Assembly (NCBI GenBank): GCA_014529385.2
Contig: CM043958.1
Coordinates: 76,415,669 to 76,479,668 of the forward strand
Source: Adiantum capillus-veneris
Taxonomy: Eukaryota; Streptophyta; Polypodiopsida; Polypodiales; Pteridaceae
Reading direction: 5' to 3'
DNA: 64,000 nt
A program made the position numbers and the translations under genes. Shown one piece after another: positions 35,815 to 48,249 of this stretch. The notes under the pieces were generated by a model. The model saw only the letters and a program-made list of their open reading frames with translations. It was not told the origin of the DNA and ran no database searches. The number at the start of each line of letters is the position of its first letter. Position 1 is the stretch's first letter.

Positions 35815-37127
35815 CACTAGAATGGTAACAGGAAACTTTTATGTCCTTGGACACTTTTGTGTCCTGTTAAGTGACCATTTTGCTTGAATTATTTGAAGAG
35901 TATGAAAAAGAATTTCTAGGTGCTATATATCCACAAAGTTGCCTTATGAGTTGAAAAAAAATTAGAAATTTTTTTGGAGTATCGATCTCACCATTAACCT
36001 TACTCTTGCACAACATTTTTGAACCTAAGCTGTGTGAAAAAACGGGTCTTGTTTTTGGTTTTTTTTCAATTTTTGGCAACTATACCACTCTAAACTTCAT
36101 GTTTGTGAGGTTTAGATGGCTAGAGGTTAGGCCTTCATAGTTCTCAACCTGTTTTGATGCTTGTAGGGAGAGCTAAGTGTTAAAATTGAAAGTTATGACC
36201 AATTTACAAGAATTGCATAATCCTGCTTTTTGGCCAAAATTAGCACTTTTATGATTTTTTTGGTGGCTTTCTTGATATCCAAATTCAATTTTGATTGTGT
36301 AAGTGTAATGTATAACATAAAGCTAATCTTCCTTGAGTTTTGGGGGACCTAATATGCTATATAGTATATGATGATGGTTGAGTTTTTTGATTTGTTGAAG
36401 AATACGATACATTTTAGAGTAGCAAGTATAACTTTCTCAATATTGCTAGTTTCTTAGGCCAATTGTGTGTATTTTGTAGGTAGTAACCATATCTAATCAT
36501 AGACTACAAACTTGGCTAGATATTGAGTAGTTTCTATGAGTTTCTAGAGGTCATAATGCTAAACCCAGTTTTTTCATGTTTGCTGTATTTAGCACTTTAT
36601 CATTGCCCCCAAGGTTCCAATTGTAAGATATCCATTATCCTTTTGAATCCAAAGGCCCAAAGGGAACTAAGAAAACATGTATATAGTATCTGTATTGAGC
36701 GTGACTATAGAAACTTTGATGATAGGTCCGCAGAATGGCAAAAATGTAACTTTTTTGTACCTATTTTTTTTGCCCAAAAAACATTAGTGAGGTAAAAGCA
36801 ACCATATGTTTTGGTCACCAACCCATTGAAGTTAACGGGGCATTTTATCTCATGTCCTACAAAAATCCCCACTCTTATTTATATGCAGTCAATCGTAAGA
36901 AATTGCTGTTTTGGGCAAAATGCACTCGTCCATCCACTTTGGAGACTTATAGTGACCAAGGGATGAGAAAAATTACATGTTTCTGATTTTTTCCATATGT
37001 AGTAGTTATTGAACTATAAGCTCATGAAAGGATTTTTCAACATGAGTGGATCTACTATGGTTTTGGAAATTTTTCCCAAAACCCTGAAAGGACACTTTTA
37101 TGTCCTATTAGGGTTACCATTCTAGTG
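35815..37127. mobile_element. TTAA-flanked inverted-repeat DNA transposon (1,313 bp)
   Basis: Perfect 15-bp terminal inverted repeats CACTAGAATGGTAAC (35815-35829 and 37113-37127) are flanked by TTAA on both sides (35811-35814, 37128-37131). Element B supplies the empty site (AAAAGATTAGGAGGC near 41620). Subterminal GGACACTTTTRTGTCC occurs at 35849-35864 and 37090-37105, with a variant at 35831-35846. No transposase frame is present; the longest is 90 codons and unconvincing. TTAA duplications are the hallmark of the piggyBac superfamily, rare in plants. A CACTA (En/Spm) element with an imperfect duplication is the main alternative, given the CACTA start. Confidence 0.85.
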
Positions 37128-37131
37128 TTAA

Positions 37132-37495
37132 GGAGGCTATATCCATCTCCCAACTAAGGCACAAAGTTGTTGCTGACAAGCACAGAAGGGCCTCAACGTT
37201 GAAAGAAAATGATTGGCTCTTACTTAAGTTTCCTAAGGCCCGATTGAGGCAAATGACGGGCAAAAATCCTACGGGCCATCAAAAGTATTATGCTAAACTA
37301 GCAAAAAGATACTATGGTCATTTTCAAATTTTGACAACAATCAATGAGGTGGCTTATCAAATGAAGTTTCCTAACCATTGGCTCATACACAATGCTTTAC
37401 ATGTGAGCCTACTCAAGCCCTACAAAGGAGAGCCTCCAAATGAACCAATTATTGAAGACCCTCCCGAAATCGAAGATCAAGAAGAGGTATTATAA
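37132..37495 (+). pseudogene. gypsy A pol C-terminus
   Basis: Resumes after the transposon: KYYAKLAKRYYGHFQI, AYQMKFPNHWLIHNALHVSL and LLKPYKGEPPNEPIIEDPPE, ending in a stop near 37493 just before the chromodomain-like part that element B keeps. Confidence 0.8.
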
Positions 37496-38156
37496 CCCGA
37501 AGCTATCCTTCGCATGAAGACAAGGTACTACGACATGGTAAGATTATCTGACGGTATCTTATTAAGTTAAAAATTATCCTTTTGAAGATGCTAGATGGAT
37601 GCAAGGAATCCAGCTTAAGGATAGTATGAACCTTGTCAACGCTTACAATGCTACATTAGAGTAAGCAAATGTACATGTTTCTTTTAATGATCAATGTTTT
37701 GTCTTATAAGACTAATTATCTCTTTATTGTGCACAAATTTAAGTAGTATACATACTAAGATTCATGTTGGGGATGACGACGTCTCTCAAACACCATGTAG
37801 AATTTGTCACTCTACTTGGGAAGATGAAAAGGGACTAAAGAGCAGACATGCTTGCGGCAACTATATCTCCCAAGCACCAAATGGATTAGTCATCCATCTT
37901 GAAATGATGTCGTAGGGTAAAAAGGGATCCTCTACCGGCTAAGACAAATTGACTAATGCATTTAATGTGGGATAATAAACGGGAACAAGGGTTAGAATAC
38001 AGACATGTGCTTACGGATCTATCTCAACACGGGGCCAATGGTAAAGGGGCCCAAATGAGAGATGGTCTATCAAAGAGAAAGGTTAACTAATGAAGCTTAA
38101 AATTCCTTAGGGTTAGCTTTATTAAAGACCTCCAATGGTTAGTGTTAGAAGTCATT

Positions 38157-38625
38157 TGACCTTAAGCAAGCTAGGGTCGAGCTTGAGGTGGGAACCCAGT
38201 CTTTGACCTTAAGCAAGTTAGGGTTGTGCTTGAGGTGGGAACCCGACCTAAACTTGCCTTTGACCTTAGGCAAGCTAGGGCTGAGCCTAAGGTGGGAAAT
38301 CCACCTAAGGTGCTTGTCATGCTTGATGACTAAGGTACTTGAGGTACTTGTCATACTTAATGAGGAAGTTGCTTGAGAAGCTTCCTATGCATGGGGGGTA
38401 AGATGCTTAAGTCAAAAAGAGACCCTACACACTTAATGAGGAAGTTTCTTGAGAAGATTCCTATGCATGGGGGGTAAGATGCTTAAGTCAAAAAGAGACC
38501 CTACACACTTAATGAGGCAGTTGCTTGAGAAGCTTCCTATGCATGGGGATAAGATGCTTGAGTCAAAAAGAGACCCTACACACTTAATGAGGAAGTTTCT
38601 TGAGAAGCTTCCTATGCATAAAAGG
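38157..38625 (+). repeat. minisatellites in gypsy A 3' region
   Basis: Three copies of a 47-58-bp unit starting TTGACCTTA-GCAAG (38157-38290), then about four copies of a 75-76-bp unit with AAAAAGAGACCCTACACAC (to 38625). The same two arrays occur in element B. Confidence 0.85.
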
Positions 38626-38837
38626 CCCAAAGGTAGGGGAATCTTTGACCTAACCTTCCACTCACCCAAGGGGCACCCCTTTTCTAAAAGGGCACATGGG
38701 ACACATGTCAGACTCTCACTAAGCTTAACCACATGGTGTGCTTGAATGCTATTGGTAGGGCTAAAGAGGGGTCCAATGAGCATGATGCCTTCATCTTGTT
38801 TGACCCTGGTTCTATGATTGGGGAAAGGTAAGGGAAC

Positions 38838-41800
38838 ATGATGCCTTCATCTTGTTTGACCCTGGTTCTACTCTCAACTTCATATCAATGGAGTTGGCCA
38901 CCAAGTTGGGCATTCAGTCTTTTGATATGGGAGATGTTGTAACTGCCGATGCGGCTTTCAAGGGACAGCAAGCCTACGTTACTCCCTTGATTGGGAAGTT
39001 GAGGCTTCATGTCCAAAGCTATGTCAAAAAAAGAAGACTTCTTTATCTCTCCTCTACAACATGAGGATGCTATCCTAGGGGTACCATGGTTCAACCGCAT
39101 GGCTACCAGCATGAAGTTCCCTGAAAGGAGAATCCACTTCACCTACAGGGGAAAGAATAGATGCTAATGAGTTTGGTCGTACTATACCACTTGTAAATCC
39201 TCTCACCCTTGATAAATCAATGAAAAGCTCAATTTCTGCGTACATGATTTTTGTCAAAGAATCCCTAAAAGGTCCTAATGTTTCATCAAAGGTGAATGGT
39301 AGGATTCAAGAAGAGTTAGACTTGTCTAACTGTATAAAAGGATTACAAGATGTTCTCATCGATTATATCCCTATGGACTTACCTCCAAAACGAGGGGATG
39401 ATGACCATCGAATTGAGCTCCTATCAGGAAGCTCACCGCCTAACAAACCTCCCTATCCAGTTTCACAAGCTCAAGAAGAGGAGATCATGAGGCAAGTACA
39501 AGAATTGGTAGAAAAAGGAATGGTGAGGCCTAGCTCCTCTCCCTTTTGCTCTCTAGTCCTTTTAGAAAGATGGTACATACCGCATGTGTGTGGACTATCG
39601 TGCACTAAACCATATCACTCTCAAAAAAATATTTCCCGTACCTCGGGTAGAAGATCTGTTTGATAAGCTACAAGGATATACCTACTTCAGTAGGATTGAC
39701 CTTAAAAGTGGCTACCATCAAATAAGGATAGTGAATGAAGATATCCTAAAGACCGCGTTTCGTACAACGTTTGGCCTTTATGAATATCTAGTCATGCCTT
39801 TTGGCTTGACTAATGCACCAACTACATTCAATCGAGTAATGGAGAAACTTTTTAGACCCTACCATAAATTCACTGGAGTGTTCTTTGATGATATCATCAT
39901 CTACTCCAATTCCTTGGAGGAACACAAGCAACATCTCCAAGTGATTTTTCAAGCATTAAGGGAGAATAAGCTTTTTCTCAATCAAAAGAAAAGAGAATTT
40001 TTCCTTCAAGAGATTCAATACTTAGGTCATAATATCTCTCGAGATGGTATCCGTATGGATCCATGAAAGTTGGAGGTAATAAAAGCATGGCCTAATCCAA
40101 GGAATCTACATGAGCTAAGAAGCTTTATTGGTATGTGTGCATACTATAGACGCTTCATAGCAGAATTCTCTCAAATAGCAGAACCATTACATGACTTAAC
40201 AAAGAAAAACGTTAAGTATTCATGGACTGCTAGGGAACAAAGTGCTTTTGACAAGCTTAAAGAGAAGCTTATCTCCTAGCCAGTCCTTATGCTTCCAGAT
40301 CTCTCAAAGCCATTTGAGGTCCAATGTGATGCTTGTGGTGATTGCCTTGGAGCTGTCTTGCTTCAAGAAGGGCATGCCATAGCATATGAGAGCCGAAGGC
40401 TCAACACGGATGAACGGGTCTTAGTCATTTATGAGAAAGAGTTGTTAGATGTTCTACATGCCCTAGACACATGGAAGCACTATCTATTGGGGACTACATT
40501 CATTTTACGAACAAACAATCAAAGTCTCAAGTACTTCATGACGCAAAACAAAGCTTTCCGACAAAGAAATGAGGTGGGAAAATTTTCTTTCACAATTTAA
40601 TTTCCACATTGCTCACATTGCTGGTAAGCACAATCAAGTGGCTGATGCACTTTCACGATGACCAAAAGTTAATGCTGTGTCAATAGCAACTCACAATGAT
40701 CTATCTTCTATGATAGATGAGTACGCTACTGACCCTGACTTTAAAGACATAATGTCAGCCCTTGCTTTGGGGAAGAAAGAGGAACCATTCACCTTGCAGG
40801 ATGGTTATCTTCTCCATGGAAATAGGCTACGTGTTACACACTCCCCTCGTGAGAAAGTCATGTATGAATCCCATGCTCCTCCCTATGCGGGACATAGAGG
40901 CATTCAACCTACTCTTTGAGGAGTAGAGACGTACTTTTATTGGCCTACCATGAAAGTGGACATACAAAAGTATGTTTCAAAATGTGTGGTATGCCAAAAT
41001 ACCAAGTATGATAGAAGGAAGCAACCTAGATTACTCCAGCCATTGCCAGTTCTTAATTCACCATGGGAGAGTATATCCATGGATTTTATCTTTGGATTAC
41101 CAAAATCTATCCATGGGAATATGGGAATATGGACATCGACAGGTTTAGCAAGCAAGCACACTTTACCCTTGTCAAGAAGACTATTAAGGCACACCAAATG
41201 GCAACTCTCTTCATATCAAATATTTTCACACCATGGATTGCCAACATCCATCGTGTCAGATAGAGATCCTAGAATGACCAGTAATTTCTGGAAAGGTCTC
41301 TTCGAAAATCTAGGTACAAGATTGAATTTCTCTTCGGCCTATCACCCACAAATGGATGGCCAAAGTGAGATAGCCAATCTTATGATTCTTGATCTACTAA
41401 AGACCTATGTTACAGAAGTAGATCAACGCTCACAAAGGGAAAAGTACTTACGTCTTGTAAAGTATGTGTATAATAATACTATCCATACTTCTACGGGAAA
41501 AGCACCTTTTGAAATCATAGAGGGAAGACCTAAAAGTCCCTTGCTACTTAAAGTACATGGGAAGATCTTCGCTGCCAATGAGTATAGCCACGACCTGCAA
41601 GCATATTTTCAAAAGATTAGGAGGCCATATCCATCTCCCAACTAAGGCAAAAAGCTATTGCTGACAAGCACAGAAGGGCCTTAACGTTCAAAGAAAATGA
41701 TTGGGTCTTACTTAAGTTTCCTAAGGCTCGATTGAGGCAAACGACGGGTAAAAATCCTATGGGCCATCGAAAGTATTATGCTAAACTAGCAAAAAGATAC

Positions 41801-42152
41801 TATGATCCTTTTTAAATTTTGAAGCCAATCAATGGTGGCTTATCAACTCAAGTTGCCAAACCATTGGCTCATACACAATGCTTTTCATGTGAGCCTACTC
41901 AAGCCCTACAAAGGGGAGCCTCCAAATGAACCAATTATTGAAGACCCTCCTGAAATCAAAGATCAAGAAGAGGTATTACAACCCGAAGCTTTTTTTCCGT
42001 ATGAAGACAAGGTACTACGACATGGTAAGATTATCCGACGGTATCTTATTAAGTTCAAAAATTATCCTTTTGAAGATGCTAGATGGATGCAAGGAATCCA
42101 GCTTAAGGATAATATGAACCTTGTCAACGCTTACAATGCTACATTAGAGTAA
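38838..42152 (+). pseudogene. gypsy B pol remnant
   Basis: Protease FDPGSTLNFIS (DPG in place of the usual DSG/DTG) and ILGVPWF; reverse transcriptase MCVDYRALN, FSRIDLKSGYHQIR and FFDDIIIYS; RNase H FEVQCDACG; integrase [18 protein letters not shown] and [12 protein letters not shown]; chromodomain-like YLIKFKNYPFEDARWM at the C-terminus. Breaks include frame changes near 39030, 39570, 40575 and 41130 and stops at 40064-40066, 40277-40279 and near 40918. The order protease, RT, RNase H, integrase, chromodomain is that of plant chromoviruses. It is non-functional. Confidence 0.9.
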
Positions 42153-44130
42153 GCAAATGTACATGTTTCTTTTAATGATCAATGTTTTGTCTTATAAGAC
42201 TAATTCTCTCTTTATTGTGCACAAATTTAAGTAGTATGCATAGTAAGAATCATGTTTGGGATGACGACGTCTCTCAGACACCATGTAGAATTTGTCACTC
42301 TACTTGGGAAGATGAAAAGGGACTAAAGAGCAGACATGCTTGCGGCAACTATATCTCCCAAGCACCAAATGGATTAGTCATCCATCTTGGAATGATATCG
42401 TAGGGTAAAAAGGGATCCTCTACCCGCTAAGACAAATTGACTAATGACTATGACTTTATCTCTTTTACGTCATAGACTATAATGTCAAGAGAGAGGTAAT
42501 GTCATTAAATATCTAATATCTAACCAACCCAAATGATTTTCTCATATTAAATTGATCATTTAATGTGGGATAATAAACAGGAACAAGGGTTAGAATATAG
42601 ACACGTGCTTACGGATCTATCTCAACACGGGGCCAATGGTAAAGGGGCCCAAATGAGAGATGGTCTGTTAAAGAGCAAGGTTAACTAATGGAGCTTTAAA
42701 GACCTTAGGGTTAAGTTTATTAAAGACCTCCAATGGTTAGTGTTAGAAGTCCTTTGACCTTAAGCAAGTTAGGGTTGAGCTTGAGGTCTGAACCCAACCT
42801 AAACTTGTCTTTGACCTTAAGCAAGCTAGGGCTGTGCTTGAGGTGGGAACCCGACCTAAACTTTCCTTTGACCTTAGGCAAGCTAAGGCTGAGCTTGAGG
42901 TGGGAACTCCACCTAAGCTGCTTTTCATGCTTGATGACTAAGGTACTTGAGGTACTGGTCATACTAGTAATGAGGAAGTTGCTTGAGAAGATTCCTATGC
43001 ATGGGGGGTAAGATGCTTGAGTCAAAAAGAGACCCTACACACTTAATCACTTAATGAGTAAGTTTCTTGGGAAGCTTCCTATGCATGGGGGTAAGATGCT
43101 TGAGTCAAAAAGAGACCCTACACACCTAACGAGGAAGTTGCTTGAGAAGCTTCCTATGCATGGGAAATAAGATGCTTGAGTCAAAAAGAGACCCTACACA
43201 CGTAATGAGGAAGTTTCTTGAGAAGCTTCCTATGCATAAAAGTCCCAAAGTTAGGGGAATATTTGACCTAACCTTCCACTCACCCAAGGGGCACCCCTTT
43301 GCTAAAAGGGTACATGGGACACATGTCAGACTCTCACTAAGCTTAACCACATGGTGTGGTTGAATGCTATTGGTTGGGCTAAAGAGGGGTCCAATGAGCT
43401 TCTACTTCCATCCAACAAATATCTAGATATTTTCAAGATCTCTCTCTCTAAGGGGTAAGGAGGACACTTGTCAAAAGACTACCCATGTACTTGACTGCAT
43501 GCTGCGTGTGATTGGCTAGGGGGAGAGGGGTCCAATGAGCTTGCAACATGTGGAAAAGTCACTCGCCCAAAGCAAGGAGGGGGGGTGCTAGGGGGATATA
43601 CTGCACACACACACACACTCATTTGCAAGGGCATTCTTACTTGGTGAAAGTTGAGGAACACCACCTCCTTCTCGAAGCTTGTGAGAAGTGAGAGCCTACA
43701 TCAACACTCTTGGCTATGGAATGCAAATCCAACCAAGAGCCATGCTTCAATGTTTAAGCTTGCCATCTTCTCCATCTCCTTTACTATACTATTATGTATA
43801 CTAGCAAGAAGAGTAATGATAAATGATGAACTGTTTCTTTCTCCTATGGAATGTTTCTTCCTCCTCTTCCCTACCCCCAATCCCCGCTAGCTTCTCCACC
43901 TTTAAAGGTGTTTGAGGCCTTAGGCTTGGGATAGTTAATGCTTTCTACAAGTTTATGTTATGCTTGTGATGCATGAAGCTTTCCTCATTGCATCACGTAG
44001 GTCACAAGGAACACAAAGATTGTATTGTACCAATTCTCTCTTGATGGGAGAAACTATAATACAAATGCCTATTGGAGGGGGGACAGGCTCCATATGAATC
44101 CGGTCCTCAACTATTGTCATGTTCTCTAAA
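42153..44130 (+). repeat. gypsy B 3' region / probable LTR
   Basis: Matches 37668-38780 of element A up to about 43405, with one extra segment of about 105 bp near 42448-42555. It then continues alone. Minisatellites at 42753-42925 (57-bp unit) and 42970-43235 (76-83-bp unit) are shared with A. LTR borders could not be fixed without the other LTR. Confidence 0.6.
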
Positions 44131-44289
44131 CTCTCTCTCTTGCAAAAGTATTGTTCATGCCAAGTTAACTAAGTACCATGTTTATGTTGCTACCATCATG
44201 AAGTTCACCTGCATGCTCACAAAGTAATCTCTAAAAAATGCTTCACCTAATTTCCTAATTCCTCTACCCTCAAAGTTCATAGGCCATTT

Positions 44290-45292
44290 CCATTTCATAC
44301 AATGCATGGATTTTTGTCATTGAGTGTCTTTAGCATAACCTTGGTTTTGGATCTATTTACGATCAACCCGCTATGTAGGCAAAAGCGTTCGAAGACACTC
44401 ATAAGCTTTTGTGCATCTTCTAAAGTATGTGCCAAGAGCACTACATCATCGACATAAAGCAAAAGCATGATCACCGCATTTCCGATCTTGACCTTTTCTA
44501 TGCCTTCTTGCTGCATAAAATCAAGAACCATGCAGTCCAATTGATCAATGAGTAGCCCAAAGAGGGTTGGGGAAAGTGGGAATCCTTGTTTGACACCAAT
44601 GGTGCTTGCAAAAAATTCTAAGATTCCATCTCCCATACGTAGTCGACATATCACTTTTTGGTAGATGCGAAAGACTGCATGCATAAATTCCCTTGGCACT
44701 TGAAGGCTTTGCATACGCCTCCAAAGATTTCCTCGCGGTACCATGTCAAAAGCTTTCTTGAAATCCATAAAGAAACAATACGACTTTTTTCCTTTCAATC
44801 GAGACGCTTCCATAAGAACTCTCGAAGAGTAATAAGGTGATTAATAGTGCTATGATGCTTTTGAAAACCTACTTGGCCAAGCGCACATTTGCCGTTCTTT
44901 TGAATCCATTCACTTATCTTCATCTCCATGATACATCCAAATAACTTTGCCATCAAATAACCAACCATTATAGTGCAATAGTTGTGCACATTTGTCGTTC
45001 TTTTGAATCCATTCACTTATCTTCATCTCCATGATACATCCAAATAACTTTGCCATCAAATAACCAACCATTATAGTGCAATAGTTGTGCACATTTGTCG
45101 TTATTTTGAATCCATTCAGTTATCTTCATCTCCATGATACATCCAAATAACTTTGCCATCAAATAACCAACCATTATAGTGCAATAGTTGTTCACAGTGT
45201 TTACATCTCCTCCTTTGTGAAAGGTTTGATTCAATTGGCAATCCAATCATGAGGCATGTCATGCTGAAGTGCAAGGTTAAACATATCGTGTA

Positions 45293-45297
<5 letters not shown>
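44290..45297 (-). pseudogene. LINE reverse-transcriptase fragment
   Basis: A minus-strand frame of 172 codons (44295-44813) holds the RT core in order: CFFMDFKKAFDMVPRG, GVKQGFPLSPTLFGLLID and the catalytic LLYVDDVVLLAH. Upstream pieces in other frames are QVGFQKHHSTINHL, CTIMVGYLMAKLFGC and HKGGD. This is the non-LTR RT order of a plant LINE ORF2. A 103-bp triplication at 44885-45193 disrupts the frame, and a GA tract ends the fragment. There is no endonuclease and no 3' tail. Confidence 0.85.
44885..45193 (-). repeat. 103-bp tandem triplication inside the LINE fragment
   Basis: Unit starts with ACATTTG at 44885, 44988 and 45091. Copies differ at only a few bases. 103 is not a multiple of three, so the array breaks the RT frame. 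Confidence 0.92.

Positions 45298-45359
<62 letters not shown>
45298..45359. repeat. GA microsatellite
   Basis: About 62 bp of GA. Confidence 0.95.
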
Positions 45360-45361
<2 letters not shown>

Positions 45362-45789
45362 TGTTAAGTATGGAGCCTGATTTACCCCTTGTAATTATCT
45401 GTGGTAAAACGCACATATGTAAGGCCCCCATTATGAGGAGAAGCCATCTTGCGTGAAGAAAAAATCACTCACCAGAAAACAAATCACTCGCCGAAAAAAA
45501 AATATTTCATGGCCACCAGAATATTGATTTTCGTCGGAATATTATGGCCGGACGACGGTCCGAAAGTGGTCAGAAAACGATCGGTTGATTGGCCGGTTGG
45601 CCGATGGCCGGTGGTCGGAAGTCAATGGCCGGTGGCCGAATTCAAAAGCGGACTTGTCTTCTCAAAGGCGGCCACACATGGGCAGATTGGAGGGTCCGAT
45701 TTAGACTTATCTACACTAGGGCGGCTACACATGGCTACCTCTCACGAGAGAGGGTAGCCCTTATTACGAAGCATCATTGTGATGGTTGG
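45360..45789. other. intergenic with GGCCGG-rich patch
   Basis: Short GGCCGGTGG-like repeats at about 45583-45630. An open frame of 102 codons (45449-45757) spans them and has no recognisable domain. Confidence 0.5.
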
Positions 45790-46213
45790 AAATATCTTGC
45801 TCCAAGGGGTTCTAAAGTTGTTGTAATTATGACAGGACAAGGGGATGATAGAAATATTGGCTATCATGACATTGTACTGAACTTTTGACACGCGGCATTG
45901 AAAAGAATCTCCAGCATGCATCGAGCTTACATGTTCTTATTGTATGTTTTATTATTTCCAAGTGGAGAGGATGGGTGGCATCTAATTTAAAAACTACCGA
46001 TGGAAAAAAATGAGTCAAAAGCAATATTATGTCTTTGGCTTACAAATAAGAGAGGATACAATGGAGTGTCTTCTTCGAGGGGGTAGGATACTACAACAGT
46101 ATTTGTGTTGTGAGTGTGTTTACAAAGGTAGGAAAACACCTTGCGGTTGGTCTCGTTCTAAGCATCAAGCATGGCTTCGGCAACAACCACTGATAAAGTA
46201 TTTAATCTACTAA
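45790..46213 (+). pseudogene. Helitron Rep/helicase N-terminal fragment
   Basis: One frame reads VVVIMTGQGDDRNIGYHDIV, a stop, then LKRISSMHRAY and LLFPSGEDGWH. After a second stop and a frame change near 46000, another frame reads YYVFGLQIRE and LLRGGRILQQYL. These words occur in this order in the Helitron-like N-terminal domain of plant Helitron Rep-helicase proteins (the HRSYDALQYPLLFP...GEDGYH and LLRGGRLFQQY regions). The rolling-circle HUH motif and helicase are absent. It is a decayed piece of an autonomous Helitron. Confidence 0.72.
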
Positions 46214-48198
46214 ACAATACATCGCGGGGGGGGGGGATTTAATGATGTTGAATGCTATGGATTGTGAAAGCTATATATACCTTATGCAAGGAGATGCCCT
46301 GAATTAGTCGCTAAATGATCTTCTTGCTTCCTTGAAGACATGAAAAGCATCTAAGGCTACAAGGATTTTCTGGATATAGCTCTGTCTATGGAAGGGAAGA
46401 GGAGTAGGAGGACCAACCAAAATAAAGAAAAAAGACAACTTGAAAAATTTACTCTTGAACAGATTCCACGATCCAAACTCTTGACAAATATGAGGATAAA
46501 AACACAAGAATTTGGAGCCCAACCACCCCTTGAGCATACAGTTGTAGGTAAGGTCACTTCTCTCTTCACTCTTGTCTAATGAAAGAAACACTATCTGTGG
46601 AATGAAAATACTCCAAGGAAATCAGTATTATTGCTATATGAAAGGCATAAGTCACTTTTCATTCGGCTCAAGTAAGCTTAAGCAATGGGAGTTCACTTCA
46701 CTAGGATGGTAGCATTGGCATAATGCATGGGCTTCTTGGCAAGCATAACATTTCTTGCTTCTTGCTTGTGTTTCATATGGCTCATAGTTAAATTTGTCAA
46801 AGCAAGCCCTTCTTTTTATAAGTGTTTCGAGAGCTTAGGCTCAACATAATTGTACTCAATTCTTTTGGCAAAGCTTTCTTTTAGAGATAAGAGATTTAGA
46901 GATAGGTGGTAGAACTAAGTTTGAGGTTAGTAGGTTAATAATAATTAGAATCCTATTTATTGTTGAAAATAAATTTATACAATGGAAAATATAAAGGAAA
47001 ATTTCAAACTGTGGAACAAGTAAATAAAAAATTAGCTAAACTTGAAAGAATTGTCCTCCTCTTTGCTTTGATATTGAGAAAACAATGAATTGAAACCTAT
47101 GATTTGTCGCATATCGTGTATCACTTGCACTGGATGTGGTTGATTCTTTGCTAGATTTATCTTTATGAGGCCCCTTCTCCATGGATAAAATTCATAGGAA
47201 AATTAGAGCATTGGTATTAAGACATGATAGATAGAAGTAGAATAAAGATAAAAGTATGGAATTTCAAAGTACATGCATGGTAACCGTAGCCAACTTTGTG
47301 GATCTTCTTCTTCATACTACTAATAGAAGTGGAGTGTGAGTGTGTGTGTGTGTGTGTGTTGCTATTTTTAGACTTATACTTATACACAAAAGAACATACG
47401 GTTCAAAAGGCAGCTGGCTTTAGACAAAGGACAAGGATTAACACGAAAATGACTCAATCTTTGATTCATTTTTGTACATTATAGTGACAATGAGGTATCA
47501 TTCCAGTGATTTGCTCTAGGATAGTCAAGAACCACTTATTTTGAATTGAAAGAGGCCAAGTTCAATAGTGATGGACGACATCTTAGCCAAAAAGATCCTA
47601 AGTAAAGTTAGAGTCCTCATTTGCATCCATATAAACAAGACAACATATTGGTTGGCCTTAAATACATATTACATGTGTCAACAAACCTATCAATTGTAAG
47701 CCATGTCCTACTTAAAACCTTTTTAGCTTATACCTACCATCCATGTAGTGTTAAATATTAGCAAGTATCCATTCTTAGAAAAGTAAGCCACAGATGAAAA
47801 TGACATGTGTGTGTATGTGTGTGTGTGAAATGGAAAGAATATGTGAAGATGAAAGGCATGAAATATAAAAAAACATATATATTGTTTGAAATGTCTATGT
47901 ATAGTTTATGGCCCTCAAGAGTTCCAGTTAATACCCCTAAGGTCATGGTAATTGATCATAGAGCTCTTTTTGGCCTGCTAAAGGCCGTAGTACTCATATG
48001 GGTGAAGGTCTTTCTATTGTAGTTGTTTGACATGTGTCCTTAGGAAAGCTTTAAAAATCTTCAAGAGAAAAGTATCATGTCTTTTCAAATGCTATTTCTC
48101 AATGTTTCATTCATTTCTTGGCATGCTATAATAAGCTTTAGAGAACAAAAGATTCAAAAGAAGTATATGAATTTGATCCATGATGTGAAGTATTGATT
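46214..48198. other. intergenic, no supported gene
   Basis: Poly-G near 46225-46235, GT tract at 47337-47360, AT-rich otherwise. No domain, RNA gene or repeat family recognised. Confidence 0.55.

Positions 48199-48244
<46 letters not shown>
48199..48244. repeat. TA microsatellite (insertion site of the small Copia)
   Basis: A TA run that resumes at 51836-51856 after the element, so the element was inserted into a TA tract and the target duplication cannot be resolved. Confidence 0.9.

Positions 48245-48249
<5 letters not shown>

Larger units (their letters stand above)
35226..38780 (+). mobile_element. Ty3/gypsy element A (truncated)
   Basis: Holds integrase (35233-35812), pol C-terminus (37132-37495) and a 3' non-coding/LTR region (to 38780). 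It aligns with 40935-43405 of element B. It is split by the 1,313-bp transposon at 35815, has deletions near 35653 and of about 113 bp near 35703, and lacks everything before integrase. Confidence 0.85.
38781..44130 (+). mobile_element. Ty3/gypsy element B (5' truncated)
   Basis: Starts abruptly in the protease region directly after element A and continues through reverse transcriptase, RNase H, integrase and a chromodomain-like tail to a long 3' non-coding/LTR region. The right border is approximate. The tandem A-B layout with a missing 5' half suggests nested insertion or unequal LTR recombination followed by deletion. Confidence 0.8.

Noticed and set aside
42182-42403. A 73-codon ORF conserved in both gypsy copies (also 37694-37915)
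   Set aside because: The nucleotide identity of the two copies is high across the whole 3' region, so an open frame is expected by descent. It lies after the pol stop in probable LTR or UTR and matches no family I recognise.
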